DNA from: Ignavibacteria bacterium | GTDB lineage: Bacteria > Bacteroidota > Ignavibacteria > Tepidaquicellales > OLB5 | DNA: 39,166 nt | Direction: 5' to 3' | Assembly (NCBI GenBank): GCA_019912545.1 | Contig: JAIOIK010000203.1 | Location: 1 to 39,166, forward strand | Shown here: positions 1 through 8,233 of the stretch, in pieces | How positions within the stretch are numbered: position 1 is the stretch's first letter | Layout: each line of letters begins with the position of its first letter | The notes under the pieces: model-generated | Told to the model about the DNA's origin: nothing | Databases searched by the model: none | What the model saw: the letters and a program-made list of their open reading frames with translations, nothing else | Program-made: the position numbers and the translations under genes

Positions 1-44
1 TTTTTTTTTGTTTTCCTTTTTTTGCTTTATACTTTTTAACTTGG

Positions 45-181
45 GAGGCTGTCTTAAAACCAGTGGGAGAGACCCGCCTGTACGGGCAAGCATTCCTGTC
101 TGTCGAAAACCTCATTTATGTTTATCGATCACAGACAAGAATGTCTGTGGCACTGAAAAATGGTACTTTTGAGACAGCCTC
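45..181. mobile_element. 137-bp MITE-like palindromic repeat, copy 1
   Basis: The element begins GAGGCTGTCT and ends AGACAGCCTC, so its ends are inverted repeats of about 15 bp with one mismatch. Read on the minus strand it is homologous over its full length to 26148-26284. The inside also folds on itself, because forms of ACAGACAAGAATGTCTGT occur on both arms. A GC-rich mini-palindrome (CCCGCCTGTACGGGC) sits near the left end here but on the opposite arm in the other copy. It lies 14 bp past the stop of the serine hydrolase and has no coding capacity. A non-autonomous miniature transposable element or REP-type element is the best reading. No target-site duplication is evident. Confidence 0.75.
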
Positions 182-195
182 AAGCTTTAGACATT

Positions 196-1515
196 TTACT
201 TCTTCTGCAGTTTTTCAAGCATTTTTTTTGCATTCGGATTATCCGGCTGCATATCAAGCACCTTCTTATACAAAGATATTGCCTTTTCGTTATCGCCTTT
301 GTTCATATATGCTTCTGCAAGGCTATCCCAAACATTCGGGAAATCGGGAAACAGCCTGGTATTGAGCAGGAATACTTCTAAAGCAAGGTCAATTTTACCG
401 TTTCCCATCAACGAGTAGCCAAACATATTAAGATGAAAAGGCCTGTATTCCATATCGTTTTCTTCAACAAGGCTTTTCAACTGACTACCTAGCTCATCGG
501 CGCCTTTTTTAGTGAGGATAGCATAAAAAGTCATATCTAATGAAATGCGCGGTTCAGGATAGCTTTCCCCTTTGAGTATTTTGCTGAATCTCATTTCAAC
601 TTCTTCAGCGGCATGGGCAAAGTTTGAGAGTATCAGCAGGGAGTAACCGTCATCATATTGTGCCACTATGGAATTCCATGCCTCTGTTCCGCCGGCTCTT
701 ATGCCAAGTCCCATAATCTTTGTGCTCCGGAGTTCGTTATCAAATTTCAGTAAATCACCTATACTCATGAAAATCCCGCCTGCAGGTGATGGCATATAAT
801 GAAACGGCTGTGATCTTTTGGTGCCGTCATAGTTTATGAACGTTCCTGCTGCAGTTCCCTTTATAACATCGCCTATCTGCCTGTAGTAACTGTCTTTCAT
901 CCCCAGTGGTATAAAAAAGCGCTCCTTCAGGTTTTCAGGATATGGCTTCCCGGTAACTTTTTCAATTATTGCGCCAAGCACTACATAGCCTGAGTTTGAA
1001 TACTCCTGTCCCGTACCCGGTTCAAAAAGAAGCGGTTCGTCTTTTATTATTTCCAGAAAATCATTGACCGTCTTAAATCTTTCTAAGTTTTCATTGAATT
1101 CAGGATTTCGGGTATAATCATTCAATCCTGCCTTCATTTCGATCAGCATGGCAATTGTGATCTTATCATCGCGCTCATCATTATAAAGCTTAATGTACTT
1201 TCCCAAATTGTCGGATTTATTCAGCTTACCTTCTTTTTCAAGCTGGTTAATCATCGATTGGGTGAACATTTTGTTGATAGATGCGATATTGAAAAGTGTT
1301 GAAGTTGTTACCGGTATTTTATTTTCCCAGTCAGCGTAACCATATGATTTTTCAAAAAGAGAGACGCCGTCTTTTGCAAGCAAAACGACTCCCGAAAACA
1401 AGCCCACCTTATCATATTTGTTCATTAACTCATCAAGTTTACCGGCATACTCGTTGCTGTTGGAAATTGATGAAAGAAGCAGTAAAAAGAGGACTCCGGA
1501 GAGAATTTTTTTCAT
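196..1515 (-). CDS. Secreted serine hydrolase (beta-lactamase/PBP-like fold) with C-terminal TPRs
   Basis: The 439-residue protein starts with a signal peptide (MKKILSGVLFLLLLSS) and so acts outside the inner membrane. The class C beta-lactamase/esterase signature is visible: S79-I-N-K82 is the SxxK nucleophile motif and Y172-S-N174 is the YxN motif. The third motif, normally HxG or KTG, reads RAGG near residues 273-276, so its first residue is not canonical. The stretch between LLKFDNEL (about 255-262) and this motif is much shorter than in typical relatives, which have about 40-50 more residues including a YGYG strand; this suggests an internal deletion. Residues about 395-438 form a TPR pair (AEAYMNKGDNEKAISLYKKV). 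Substrate cannot be assigned; esterase or D-aminopeptidase are options. It is divergent from the kinase gene at 1773. Confidence 0.85.
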   Translation of the reverse strand: MKKILSGVLFLLLLSSISNSNEYAGKLDELMNKYDKVGLFSGVVLLAKDGVSLFEKSYGYADWENKIPVTTSTLFNIASINKMFTQSMINQLEKEGKLNKSDNLGKYIKLYNDERDDKITIAMLIEMKAGLNDYTRNPEFNENLERFKTVNDFLEIIKDEPLLFEPGTGQEYSNSGYVVLGAIIEKVTGKPYPENLKERFFIPLGMKDSYYRQIGDVIKGTAAGTFINYDGTKRSQPFHYMPSPAGGIFMSIGDLLKFDNELRSTKIMGLGIRAGGTEAWNSIVAQYDDGYSLLILSNFAHAAEEVEMRFSKILKGESYPEPRISLDMTFYAILTKKGADELGSQLKSLVEENDMEYRPFHLNMFGYSLMGNGKIDLALEVFLLNTRLFPDFPNVWDSLAEAYMNKGDNEKAISLYKKVLDMQPDNPNAKKMLEKLQKK

Positions 1516-1772
1516 ATAAATTTTGAGCTTTATGTTTTATGAAGTTAGGTTTATAATCTAATATGATGTATATCTGCTTCAAAAAGTCGCATTCAGTATC
1601 GAGTTAATTCATAATTTTTTTGATTTCGTTATTGTTATTTTACCCGGTTGTATCAAAGAAATCTATGAAACTGCGCCGTCAGATACTGCTTAAAATTAAA
1701 GATGTAGATAGTGAAGATTTGTATTTTTATATTTAGATTATTAATAAATCTAAACAGATCTGACCGGGCAGC

Positions 1773-4700
1773 ATGTTCTACCAAAACCGAAAATTTCATT
1801 TTCGAGTGATTTATACAGCATTTCTGCTGCTTTTTACAATTACAGTAAATTCACAACACCGCCAGATCGATTTCCAGAAGCTGACTATAGATAATGGTTT
1901 ATCACAGAATACAGTGCTTTCCATTATGCAGGATAAAAAGGGCTTTATGTGGTTTGGAACCCAGGACGGGCTGAACAGGTTTGACGGTTATGAGTTCAGG
2001 GTTTTCAGAAATGATCCTTCAGATAAGAATACTCTCAGCAATAATTATGTTTGGGATGTATTCCAGGATTCGGAAGGAATAATATGGATTGCGACCTTTG
2101 GAGGCGGGCTTAATTTTTTCGATCCGCTTACCGAGAAATTCGGAAAATATGCCGCAGTACCGGGTGATAATAATTCACTTTCCAGTAACCGGCTGTTTGC
2201 AATTGCAGAATATCCTTTGGGAGTGATTTGGGCAGGCTCAAATGACGGGCTAAACAGACTGGAAAAATCAACCGGAACTATCAACTCTTTTTTTAACAGA
2301 CATGAAAGAAATGATGAACTTACCGGATACTTTATTGGCTCGGTTGTGAGTTCAGAAGATGGTAATATCTGGTTTGCAGGCGATAGCTCCCTGACACGCT
2401 TTAACACCAAAGATAATAGTTTTGTACAACTCACGGCCTCTCCCTATGGCTCAGGTATAGATTATTCAGGCGCATATAACCTCTCATATTTAAATAAGAA
2501 ACTTTTCTTCACATGCAATCAGGGTGTTGTTTCAATAGACCTGTTGAAGAATAAAGATACACTTTTGCTCAAGATTGCTGATCTTCATTTCAACAGCCCT
2601 ATAACTTCGTTTACTTCATTTTTGCCCGATAGCGAGTTTCATTTCTGGATAGGCACTACCGAAGGACTTGTTTTTGTTGATATACTAACCGGAAAGAAGG
2701 AGTTATATTCACACAAGGCGGATAATCCCAAGAGCATTTCATACAATCTTTTGGTTTCCCTGTACCGCTCATCTGATAAAGTTTTATGGGCCGGGACGAG
2801 GATGGGCTTAAATGCTGTTTATAAAACCGATCCCGGTTTTAAATCGCCGGTGTTTAATCCTGATAGTGAAAACCGCAGGCAGCAAAGCACTCTATCAATA
2901 ATCGAAGACCAAAACGGTGTAATCTGGGAGGGTACTTCCGGTGGAATAAATTTATTTGAGAGAAGAAACGGTGTTCTTACCAAACTAAATGTAACCATTG
3001 GAAATGCCGGGGATAATGAGTTGTATATACTTTCATTAAAAGCTCTCAAAAACGGTTCTATCCTTGCAGGAACGAGGAGAAAAGGACTGTTCGAGATCAA
3101 ACTATCTCAAAATTCAACTCGATATAAGGCTGTAATTAGCAAGGTCAATCTTCCCGGTATTGATACAGAAAATCTTTCGGTACACAGTATATTCCAAACC
3201 AGGGATGGCAGGATATGGCTTGGCACAGGCGGCGCAGGACTCATCATATATGAGCAGGGAAACAAAATTGCAAAACAATACTACAGGGGAGAAAAGAACA
3301 AAGTACCTTCACATTCGTATATTTTTTCAATTTTGGAGGATTCGTTTGGAAATATATGGCTGGGTACAGCAAGCGGGGGTTTGAATTTATTTGATGAAGT
3401 ATCCGGGAGATTCTTGTACCTCCAGCATGATCCTTCAAATGAATTCAGTTTATCAAATAATTTAGTCTTATCACTCTTCGAAGATGACAAAGGCAGCTTA
3501 TGGGCGGGGACATCAGCCGGTCTGAATAAATTCACCCTCGATCTCAAAGAAAATATTATGAGCCATTTTTCAGTTGATTCCGGCCAGAAGCATGATTCAT
3601 TGTTTATCAAATACGGAATTAAAAACGGCTTCCCGAATGAAGTCATATACGGCATTATACAGGATGAAAATAGTGAATTTTGGCTGAGTACTAACAAAGG
3701 GCTTGTGTGTTTTAGTAATGCTGCAGGTACAGTAATAAAGAGCTATGATGTTTCAGACGGGCTTTTGAATAACGAGTATAACCAGAATGCATATTTCAGG
3801 TCTCTAACAGGAGAAATATTCTTTGGAGGCTCTGGCGGAGTGAATTATTTCAGTCCAAATGAGCTTTACCCGAATTTAAAGGGACCGCAAGTAGAGATAA
3901 CAGGATTCAGATTATACAATGAACGGAATGAAGGACTTTCAATCGGCAAATACGGATTCATTCTTCCCGGCAGTATAAGTTATCTTAATGAACTTGAGCT
4001 TGAATATTTCCATAAAGTTTTGACTTTTGAATTTGCGGCTTTGGGCTACCAGAATCCTGAGAAGAACACTTATAAGTATATGCTTGAGGGATTTGATAAT
4101 GATTGGGTAAATGCAGGCAATACACGAACAGCAACTTATACAAATCTTGATGCGGGTGAATACACTTTCAGGGTAATTGCGGCAAATAATGACGGAGTTT
4201 GGAATGAAAACGGGACTTCGATAATTCTAAGGGTAGGTCCTGCACCCTGGCTGAGCTGGTATGCTTATACTTTTTACGTGTTGTGTTTTTTGTTTGCAGG
4301 GTACGGTTTCATCAGGTACCGGGTAAAAGCTGCGACAAGGGAGCTTGTAGTGAAGTCAAGAATCGAAAAAGCAAAAACAGAAGAACGCGAGAGATTCAGA
4401 AAAGAAGCATCCGGTGATTTTCATGATGAAGCCGGCAGTAAACTGACAAAGATCAATTTGTATGCCGAGCTTGCAAAAATGAATTCAGGAAAAGATGAAA
4501 CGGTTGAGGAGTACCTTCAGAAGATCGAACAGAATTCAAAAGAACTGTCATCGGGAATGCGTGATTTTATATGGGCAATGGACCCTGAAAAAGACACTTT
4601 GTTTGATACAATTATGAGGCTGAAGGATTTTGGGGATGATTTGTTCAAAGCAAGGGGCATAAATTTCACCGTAAGCAAGGTGGAGCGCAGATTGTCAGAA

Positions 4701-5027
4701 ATTCCTTTCCCAATGGATGCCAGAAGAGCAGTGACCCTGATATTTAAAGAAGCAATGAATAATTGTTTTAAGCATGCCTCTGCTAAAAATGTTGAACTTT
4801 CGGTGAACTTGAGTGAAAATATTATTGAGATAATACTCAAAGATGACGGTAAAGGCCTATCAACATCGGAGAATATTTCCGCAGAAAGGAATGCAGTAAA
4901 GGGGTATGGATTGAAAAATATGAAAACCAGGTCAGATAAGTGCAAAGCTGAACTCAGCATAACGGGTTCTGAAGGCCATGGTACTGAAATATGTTTTAAA
5001 TACAGAATACAACAAATGGGTAATTGA
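1773..5027 (+). CDS. Sensor histidine kinase with two-component-regulator propeller sensor
   Basis: The 1084-residue protein has the layout of periplasmic propeller sensor kinases. It has an N-terminal signal sequence to about residue 27, then many Reg_prop repeats (patterns such as GFMWFGTQDGLNRF and GNIWLGTASGGLN) to about residue 700. A Y_Y_Y domain follows (about 750-820: YKYMLEGFDNDWV, TNLDAGEYTF). One transmembrane helix lies at about 828-848. The dimerisation helix carries the phospho-acceptor H884 in DFHDEAGSKL, and the ATPase domain has an N box (FKEAMNN, about 992-998), DDGKGL and GYGLKNM. This is HisKA_3 (NarL-type) rather than AraC hybrid architecture. The response regulator starts 24 nt after the stop, so the pair forms one system. 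The ligand is unknown; a saccharide or other polymer fragment would be usual for propeller sensors. Confidence 0.93.
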   Translation: MFYQNRKFHFRVIYTAFLLLFTITVNSQHRQIDFQKLTIDNGLSQNTVLSIMQDKKGFMWFGTQDGLNRFDGYEFRVFRNDPSDKNTLSNNYVWDVFQDSEGIIWIATFGGGLNFFDPLTEKFGKYAAVPGDNNSLSSNRLFAIAEYPLGVIWAGSNDGLNRLEKSTGTINSFFNRHERNDELTGYFIGSVVSSEDGNIWFAGDSSLTRFNTKDNSFVQLTASPYGSGIDYSGAYNLSYLNKKLFFTCNQGVVSIDLLKNKDTLLLKIADLHFNSPITSFTSFLPDSEFHFWIGTTEGLVFVDILTGKKELYSHKADNPKSISYNLLVSLYRSSDKVLWAGTRMGLNAVYKTDPGFKSPVFNPDSENRRQQSTLSIIEDQNGVIWEGTSGGINLFERRNGVLTKLNVTIGNAGDNELYILSLKALKNGSILAGTRRKGLFEIKLSQNSTRYKAVISKVNLPGIDTENLSVHSIFQTRDGRIWLGTGGAGLIIYEQGNKIAKQYYRGEKNKVPSHSYIFSILEDSFGNIWLGTASGGLNLFDEVSGRFLYLQHDPSNEFSLSNNLVLSLFEDDKGSLWAGTSAGLNKFTLDLKENIMSHFSVDSGQKHDSLFIKYGIKNGFPNEVIYGIIQDENSEFWLSTNKGLVCFSNAAGTVIKSYDVSDGLLNNEYNQNAYFRSLTGEIFFGGSGGVNYFSPNELYPNLKGPQVEITGFRLYNERNEGLSIGKYGFILPGSISYLNELELEYFHKVLTFEFAALGYQNPEKNTYKYMLEGFDNDWVNAGNTRTATYTNLDAGEYTFRVIAANNDGVWNENGTSIILRVGPAPWLSWYAYTFYVLCFLFAGYGFIRYRVKAATRELVVKSRIEKAKTEERERFRKEASGDFHDEAGSKLTKINLYAELAKMNSGKDETVEEYLQKIEQNSKELSSGMRDFIWAMDPEKDTLFDTIMRLKDFGDDLFKARGINFTVSKVERRLSEIPFPMDARRAVTLIFKEAMNNCFKHASAKNVELSVNLSENIIEIILKDDGKGLSTSENISAERNAVKGYGLKNMKTRSDKCKAELSITGSEGHGTEICFKYRIQQMGN

Positions 5028-5051
5028 AACATATTTGTAAAGGAATTATTA

Positions 5052-5696
5052 TTGAATTCAAAAATGGAAGAAAATAAAAATATTGAAGTTGCAATTGTAG
5101 AAGATGATGATGAGATCAGGCTTTCATTGCAGAAGATCATTGATGGATCGCAGGGATTCAGTTGCAGATCTGTTTTTACAGACTGTGAAAGCGCAGTCAA
5201 ATTCCTGGAGTCATCCCCGCCTGATGTTATTCTGATGGATATAGAGCTTCCGGGAATGAACGGTATTGAAGGGGTTAGAAGGCTGTACAGAAAAGAAGGC
5301 ACTTCAGATTTTATCATGCTAACTATAAAGGATGATGATGAGTCAATCTTTCAATCTCTATGTTCAGGTGCAGTTGGCTACTTATTGAAAGACACTCCGC
5401 CTGCAAGGATTCTTGAATCCATCAGGGAAGTCAGGGAAGGCGGGTCACCAGTATCACCTTCAGTAGCCAGGAAGATCACCAGGTCATTTATGCCCTCAGA
5501 TGAAAGCCCATTATCACAAAGAGAAACGGAAATACTCGAAAAGCTCTGTGACGGGCATAATTATAACGTAATTGCTGATAATTTGTTCATAAGCGGCCAT
5601 ACAGTGCGGGCGCATATTAAGAATATATACCGCAAACTGCAGGTAAACTCCAGGGCGGCAGCCGTAAAAAAAGCGTTGCAGGACAAATTAGTTTGA
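5052..5696 (+). CDS. NarL/LuxR-family response regulator
   Basis: This 214-residue protein is the evident partner of the upstream kinase. Its receiver domain (about 11-125) has the acidic pocket VEDDDE, the phospho-acceptor D63 in LMDIELPGMNG, and the conserved lysine in GYLLKD. The C-terminal LuxR-type helix-turn-helix (about 150-206) reads LSQRETEILEKLCDGHNYN and continues through HTVRAHIKNIYRKL. The start is taken as TTG at 5052 because an AAAGGA ribosome site lies about 7 nt upstream. The ATG at 5064 would leave that site about 19 nt away but would lose only four residues. It likely activates transcription in response to the propeller sensor. Target genes cannot be read from the sequence. 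Confidence 0.93.
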   Translation: MNSKMEENKNIEVAIVEDDDEIRLSLQKIIDGSQGFSCRSVFTDCESAVKFLESSPPDVILMDIELPGMNGIEGVRRLYRKEGTSDFIMLTIKDDDESIFQSLCSGAVGYLLKDTPPARILESIREVREGGSPVSPSVARKITRSFMPSDESPLSQRETEILEKLCDGHNYNVIADNLFISGHTVRAHIKNIYRKLQVNSRAAAVKKALQDKLV

Positions 5697-5734
5697 AATT
5701 GATTGAATTGCACTATTTTACCTCATATGGGTAA

Positions 5735-5765
5735 TTGTTCGGTATTTTAATGCCTCATATTTTTG
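5735..5765 (+). promoter_or_regulatory. Bacteroidota-type promoter for the lipoprotein/OmpA pair
   Basis: TTG at 5735-5737 is followed after exactly 20 bp by TATTTTTG (5758-5765), which fits the Bacteroidota -33/-7 pattern TTTG...TAnnTTTG. Transcription would begin about 5-8 nt downstream, giving a leader of about 35 nt that contains the AAGGA ribosome site before the ATG at 5805. Prediction only. Confidence 0.55.
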
Positions 5766-5804
5766 TTATAGAAAAATTTACCAAATAATAAAATATGAAG
5801 GAAT

Positions 5805-6377
5805 ATGAAAAAATCAACAATAATTATCCTGCTGTTATTTTTTGCTTTCATTCTTGCCTCATGTGATAATGCTTCAACCAACAATAATCCTAACGGCAAT
5901 AATAATACTCTTCCGGATGCGGTATTCAATGCGAGCGTATCGGGTGATTACTCCGAACAGTGGAATTTACTGGTTACCGGTAATTACCTTAATACGCAAA
6001 CATCCCAGATAATCAATGGCGGTTATACAACAAGCAGCAACCTTATGATACTGACTGCAACAAAATCCGCCGGTGCATCAATCACAATAAATGCTCACAC
6101 AGGCGGAGTTGATACAGGTTCGTTCAGTTTGAACACCAGCAATATGGATATCGGCAGTTATAACAATCCTGGAATCGGTGCCAGCGGCTTTGTTTCCACC
6201 GGCGGGAATATCAGGATAACAAAAAAGGAATACCTGCAGACAGTGGGTAATGATTTTGACTGGTTTGTTGACGGGACTTTTTTCATGACGATGCAGAACC
6301 AGGACAATCCACCTAAGACAGTCGCAATTTCCGGAAGCTTCACCTCAATGCATATTTCTCCTGAGTCTGCGCCATGA
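5805..6377 (+). CDS. Putative lipoprotein, unknown function
   Basis: This is a 190-residue protein with a lipoprotein signal peptide. The hydrophobic stretch IIILLLFFAFI runs into the lipobox LASC, so C20 would be acylated. A short Asn-rich linker (STNNNPNGNNN) follows. The rest is a beta-rich domain with patterns such as SGDYSEQWNLLVTGNYLN and a late VAISGSFTSMHI, which resemble small periplasmic beta-sandwich domains. I do not recognise a family. AAGGA lies 6-8 nt before the ATG. Its TGA overlaps the ATG of the next gene (ATGA at 6374-6377), so the two are translationally coupled and probably act in the same envelope process. Confidence 0.8.
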   Translation: MKKSTIIILLLFFAFILASCDNASTNNNPNGNNNTLPDAVFNASVSGDYSEQWNLLVTGNYLNTQTSQIINGGYTTSSNLMILTATKSAGASITINAHTGGVDTGSFSLNTSNMDIGSYNNPGIGASGFVSTGGNIRITKKEYLQTVGNDFDWFVDGTFFMTMQNQDNPPKTVAISGSFTSMHISPESAP

Positions 6378-7372
6378 ATGTAAACAGAAATCTAATGCTG
6401 ATAAAACTTTTCGGACTCTTTTTTGTTCATATGTTAATCTCAGCTGAGATAATTTCCCAGGATTTGCCCGGGAGTAAAGATTACCCTGTAATTTCCAGGT
6501 TTCCGGGAAGTTTGATAGAATATTACGAAGAACAAAAATACAGCATATATACTATTGCCGAAGGCCCGGTTACGGGCTACAAAACAATAACAGACCAGGA
6601 AAAAGTTGAAGGAGAGTTTACGAGGATCTATTATTCTTTGAAAGGGACCATAACTTTAACTGAGATCTATCGGAATTACATTACTGCATTCAATGAAAAA
6701 GGGTTCACTTACCTTGCCGAAGGAGTAGACGATAAAAGAAATGTTTCAGGGAAAGTGGGAGGAAAGATGTTTCTTGATGCAGCATATATGAATAACCCGT
6801 TCCCTTCAAGCAGCGGAATAAAACTGCTGCATAATTCAGCAACATCGGGAGGTTCCTTTTATATTGCGGCTTCACAAAAACGTGATAATTCTGTACTGTA
6901 TATAATTATTTCGGGTAATCATTACTCAAATGATGAAAAAGTACTTTTGATGGATGTAATTGAAACAACAAAGATGGATGACGGCCAGGTGGTTATTGAT
7001 GCCCGCGAAATGCTTAAAGGCATAAAGGCCGAAGGCAAAATTGCACTTTATGGAATACATTTTGACGTAAACAGATATGAGGTTAAACCTGATTCCAAAC
7101 CGGCATTAGATGAGATCGCAAAGCTGCTTCAGGAAAATACCGGGATGAACATTTATATTGTTGGCCATACAGATATGGATGGCACATTTGAGCACAATAT
7201 GCAGCTATCCCAAAATCGTGCGGAATCAATTGTAAACGAACTTGTTTCAAAATACAGCGTTGATCCTTCAAGAGTCACAGCAAAAGGAGTAGGTCCGCTT
7301 GCGCCAGTATCAAGTAATTCAAACGATGCAGGAAAAACGCTTAATAGGAGAGTTGAGCTTGTGGAAAAGTGA
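6374..7372 (+). CDS. OmpA-family protein with C-terminal peptidoglycan-binding domain
   Basis: This is a 332-residue exported protein. A signal peptide covers about residues 1-28. The middle (about 30-200) resembles DUF4892-type regions that precede OmpA domains, with VISRFPGSLIEYYEEQKY and later patterns. The C-terminal OmpA domain (about 222-330) is clear: GIHFDVNRYEVKPDSKPAL, then VGHTDMDGT, and LSQNRAESIVNELV with the Asp and Arg expected to bind diaminopimelate. It probably anchors the envelope to peptidoglycan. It is coupled by an ATGA overlap to the lipoprotein gene. A strong terminator follows at 7408-7437, so this is the last gene of a two-gene operon. Confidence 0.9.
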   Translation: MNVNRNLMLIKLFGLFFVHMLISAEIISQDLPGSKDYPVISRFPGSLIEYYEEQKYSIYTIAEGPVTGYKTITDQEKVEGEFTRIYYSLKGTITLTEIYRNYITAFNEKGFTYLAEGVDDKRNVSGKVGGKMFLDAAYMNNPFPSSSGIKLLHNSATSGGSFYIAASQKRDNSVLYIIISGNHYSNDEKVLLMDVIETTKMDDGQVVIDAREMLKGIKAEGKIALYGIHFDVNRYEVKPDSKPALDEIAKLLQENTGMNIYIVGHTDMDGTFEHNMQLSQNRAESIVNELVSKYSVDPSRVTAKGVGPLAPVSSNSNDAGKTLNRRVELVEK

Positions 7373-7407
7373 CTTTTGGTTATCACACTTAAACTGCTTT
7401 TTCTTTG

Positions 7408-7437
7408 GGTGAAACTGATGAAGTTTCACCTTTTTTC
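7408..7437 (+). terminator. Intrinsic terminator after the OmpA-family gene
   Basis: A perfect eight-pair stem, GGTGAAAC (7408-7415) with GTTTCACC (7423-7430), closes a seven-base loop and runs straight into six Ts. It ends the lipoprotein-OmpA transcript. Confidence 0.9.
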
Positions 7438-7494
7438 TTTCCTGTTAATTCATCTCAATACTCATTATTTTACGTTTAATTATCGTATGTTGAA

Positions 7495-7632
7495 ATGGAT
7501 AGTGCTATATTAGTATTTGCCGTCATTGGAGTTTTGATGTTTGCAGCCTACCTTTTTTTTATCATAAAAACATCTTATGATGACGAAAAGAAAAAAAAGC
7601 AGGATAAGCTTAAACTTAACGGCAAAGGATGA
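7495..7632 (+). CDS. Small membrane protein (45 aa) coupled to YjbQ
   Basis: A short gene encodes a single-span protein. Residues about 3-25 form one transmembrane helix (ILVFAVIGVLMFAAYLFFI). They are followed by a highly charged cytoplasmic tail (DDEKKKKQDK) ending LNGKG. The layout resembles small CcoQ-like subunits, but there is not enough sequence to assign a family. The case for a real gene is the ATGA overlap: its TGA (7630-7632) interlocks with the yjbQ ATG (7629-7631), as in other coupled pairs in this window. The helix-plus-charged-tail composition also supports it. There is no obvious ribosome site. An upstream ATG at 7487 is in another frame and soon stops. Confidence 0.65.
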   Translation: MDSAILVFAVIGVLMFAAYLFFIIKTSYDDEKKKKQDKLKLNGKG

Positions 7633-8051
7633 AGGTTTTTCAAAAGGAGTTTTCCCTAAAGCCCAGGCCGAGAGGATTTCACATAATAACAGATGAAATC
7701 TTAAGCCACATTCCAGAGCTGAAGGAAACAGCCGTTGGTTTGTGCAGCGTTTTTATCAAGCATACTTCTGCATCGCTATCTATAAATGAAAACGCTGATC
7801 CCTCTGTTCGTACTGATATGGAAACCCATTTCAATATAATGGTACCCGAAGATGCTGATCATTATGAGCATTCGTTTGAAGGCCCTGACGATATGACATC
7901 GCATATTAAGACTTCAATACTCGGAAGCAGCCTTAATATTCCGGTCACAGGCGGTAAGCTAAACCTAGGCACATGGCAGGGCATCTATCTATGCGAACAC
8001 CGCAATCACGGCGGGAGTAGGAAATTGGTTGTAACTTTAATGGGAATATGA
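7629..8051 (+). CDS. yjbQ: YjbQ/UPF0047 family protein
   Basis: The 140-residue length is typical of the family (COG0432, TIGR00149). Conserved blocks are present in order: FIKHTSASLSINENADPSVR, the acidic-histidine stretch MVPEDADHYEHSFEGPDD, SSLNIPVTGGKLNLGTWQ, and the C-terminal LCEHRNHGGSRKLVVTLMG. The conserved histidines and acidic residues are those proposed to form the metal or phosphate site. Members are annotated as secondary thiamine-phosphate synthases because some rescue a thiE mutant weakly; the physiological role is unsettled. Its start overlaps the stop of the small membrane protein gene, implying a coupled pair. Confidence 0.93.
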   Translation: MKVFQKEFSLKPRPRGFHIITDEILSHIPELKETAVGLCSVFIKHTSASLSINENADPSVRTDMETHFNIMVPEDADHYEHSFEGPDDMTSHIKTSILGSSLNIPVTGGKLNLGTWQGIYLCEHRNHGGSRKLVVTLMGI

Positions 8052-8059
8052 TATTTTTG
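8029..8059 (+). promoter_or_regulatory. Candidate promoter with long leader for the T9SS protein at 8234
   Basis: TTG at 8029-8031, inside the end of yjbQ, is 20 bp upstream of TATTTTTG (8052-8059). This is the same spacing as at 5735 and 37888. If used, it gives a leader of about 170 nt before the ATG at 8234, containing two hairpins (8055-8085 imperfect, 8183-8202 perfect). Prediction only. Confidence 0.4.
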
Positions 8060-8182
8060 TGGTGAAGCAAAACATTTCACACAAACCCTCACTTTAATAA
8101 TAATAAAAGCCTTCTGTTCCGTTTTTGATACAAATTCTCAATTAATAAGGATATTAGTCCGTTAATTGAATATTTCGATATT

Positions 8183-8207
8183 TCCCAAAAGCTTTTTTGG
8201 GATATTT
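8183..8207 (+). terminator. Hairpin in the leader before the T9SS protein gene
   Basis: TCCCAAAA (8183-8190) pairs perfectly with TTTTGGGA (8195-8202) around a GCTT loop, followed by TATTTTAT. The T-tract is interrupted, so it may be a weak terminator for the yjbQ transcript or a leader element of the next gene. Confidence 0.45.
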
Positions 8208-8233
8208 TATAAACTAATAATTAAAGGAAAATC

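Noticed and set aside
1516-1772. Promoters for the divergent hydrolase and kinase genes
   Set aside because: I searched both strands for TAnnTTTG and found no convincing match; the region is simple AT-rich intergenic DNA.
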